Shown: positions 14,285-14,616 of the stretch, one piece after another
How the letters are laid out: each line of letters begins with the position of its first letter
How positions within the stretch are numbered: position 1 is the stretch's first letter
Assembly: GCA_009921765.1 (NCBI GenBank)
Contig: RFXC01000102.1
Location: 1-14,616 of the forward strand
Origin: Betaproteobacteria bacterium
GTDB taxonomy: Bacteria; Pseudomonadota; Gammaproteobacteria; Burkholderiales; Burkholderiaceae
Direction: 5' to 3'
Length of the DNA stretch: 14,616 nt
The notes under the pieces: generated by a model
The model's input: only the letters and a program-made list of their open reading frames with translations
The model's database searches: none
What the model was told of the DNA's origin: nothing
Translations under genes and position numbers: made by a program

Positions 14285-14616
14285 TTATATCACTGCCGAG
14301 TGTCGGCGAGAACCACGGGAAACCGCCTGGAATCGGCCAATGGTGAAACACCCGGCTGCGGTTGCCGCACCCAGCGCCTTCAATCCCTCAAGCACCAGGC
14401 CGAGCAGCGGGTTGTCGCATCGTCGGATCTGTTCATCGAGATCGGCCTGCTGCTCGGGGGTCACCGCAAAGCCCTTCTGCAAGGCGCTCTCCGACCGCAG
14501 GTCGTGGCAGACAGCCGGTTCGAACCCGGCTTCGTGCATCAAGGCAAGGTATTGCTCTGCATTACCGAGCGCAGGGATCGCCCACAGGCGTTCGACCCGC
14601 TCGATCAATGCGTCGT
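14285..14616 (-). CDS. C-terminal part of a probable SAM-dependent methyltransferase (runs off right edge)
   Basis: The frame is open from the right edge to a TAA at 14285-14287, giving 110 residues with the start missing. The segment LWAIPALGNAEQYLALMHEAGFEPAV, followed by a charged helical stretch and GCFTIGRFQAVSRG near the end, has the pattern of the last part of class I (UbiE-like) methyltransferases. In those, a W-x-x-P-x-x-x-x-x-x-Y-x-x-L-x-x-AGF segment is followed by a final G-x-x-x-G-x-F-x-A strand. The SAM-binding part would lie beyond the window, so this is a moderate call. It ends 7 bp before the amidohydrolase start and is probably an upstream member of the same operon. Confidence 0.55.
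   Translation of the reverse strand, partial: DALIERVERLWAIPALGNAEQYLALMHEAGFEPAVCHDLRSESALQKGFAVTPEQQADLDEQIRRCDNPLLGLVLEGLKALGAATAAGCFTIGRFQAVSRGSRRHSAVI

Noticed and set aside
1..14616. Mobile elements, tRNA/rRNA, CRISPR array, phage or defence genes
   Set aside because: No transposase, integrase, terminal repeats, clover-leaf sequence or regularly spaced repeats were seen; base composition and gene types look uniform across the window.

Overview
The window is GC-rich (roughly 60%) bacterial chromosome carrying only catabolic and transport genes. Four separate genes encode periplasmic solute receptors of the TctC/Bug family. Such an expansion is typical of Burkholderiales (Bordetella, Achromobacter, Cupriavidus, Comamonadaceae and relatives), so a betaproteobacterium of that order is the best guess. 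I saw no rRNA, tRNA, insertion sequence, CRISPR array or plasmid/phage gene.

Layout. Three gene trains fill the window. (A) Minus strand, 3629 down to 1: an FAD aromatic-ring-type monooxygenase, a Bug receptor, a 124-residue unknown protein with a Cys-x-Cys motif, and the N-terminal half of a hydantoinase A/oxoprolinase-type subunit cut by the left edge. (B) Plus strand, 3859-8632: a metal-dependent-hydrolase-fold protein (amidohydrolase 2 family), a Bug receptor, an acyl-CoA ligase and an acyl-CoA dehydrogenase, the last three overlapping by 4 bp at each junction. (C) Minus strand, 14616 down to about 8633: the C-terminal end of a probable methyltransferase, an ACMSD-like amidohydrolase, a Bug receptor, a MmgE/PrpD protein, a second Bug receptor, an EctD-like Fe(II)/2-oxoglutarate dioxygenase, and what looks like a frameshifted small membrane protein. 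A and B diverge from a 229-bp region (3630-3858) containing a 7-bp inverted repeat; B and C converge near 8632.

How the genes may work together. Every intact catabolic gene lies in a train containing a Bug receptor, and most lie directly beside one. No TctA or TctB membrane subunit of the tripartite tricarboxylate transporter is present. The receptors therefore either share a transporter encoded elsewhere or act as sensors. Train B reads as uptake, hydrolysis or decarboxylation, CoA activation and alpha,beta-dehydrogenation of a carboxylic acid. Train A pairs ring or heteroatom hydroxylation with an ATP-dependent hydantoinase/carboxylase-like enzyme. Train C combines a decarboxylase/hydrolase-fold enzyme, a dehydratase/epimerase/decarboxylase-fold enzyme and a dioxygenase. 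Substrates cannot be named from sequence alone. No transcriptional regulator is encoded inside the window.

Points worth attention: the two amidohydrolase-fold proteins have degenerate N-terminal HxH metal motifs; the dioxygenase carries an ectoine-hydroxylase-like active site with no ectoine genes nearby; the Cys-x-Cys small protein is coupled to the hydantoinase operon; and a good ribosome-binding site precedes the frameshifted membrane ORF.
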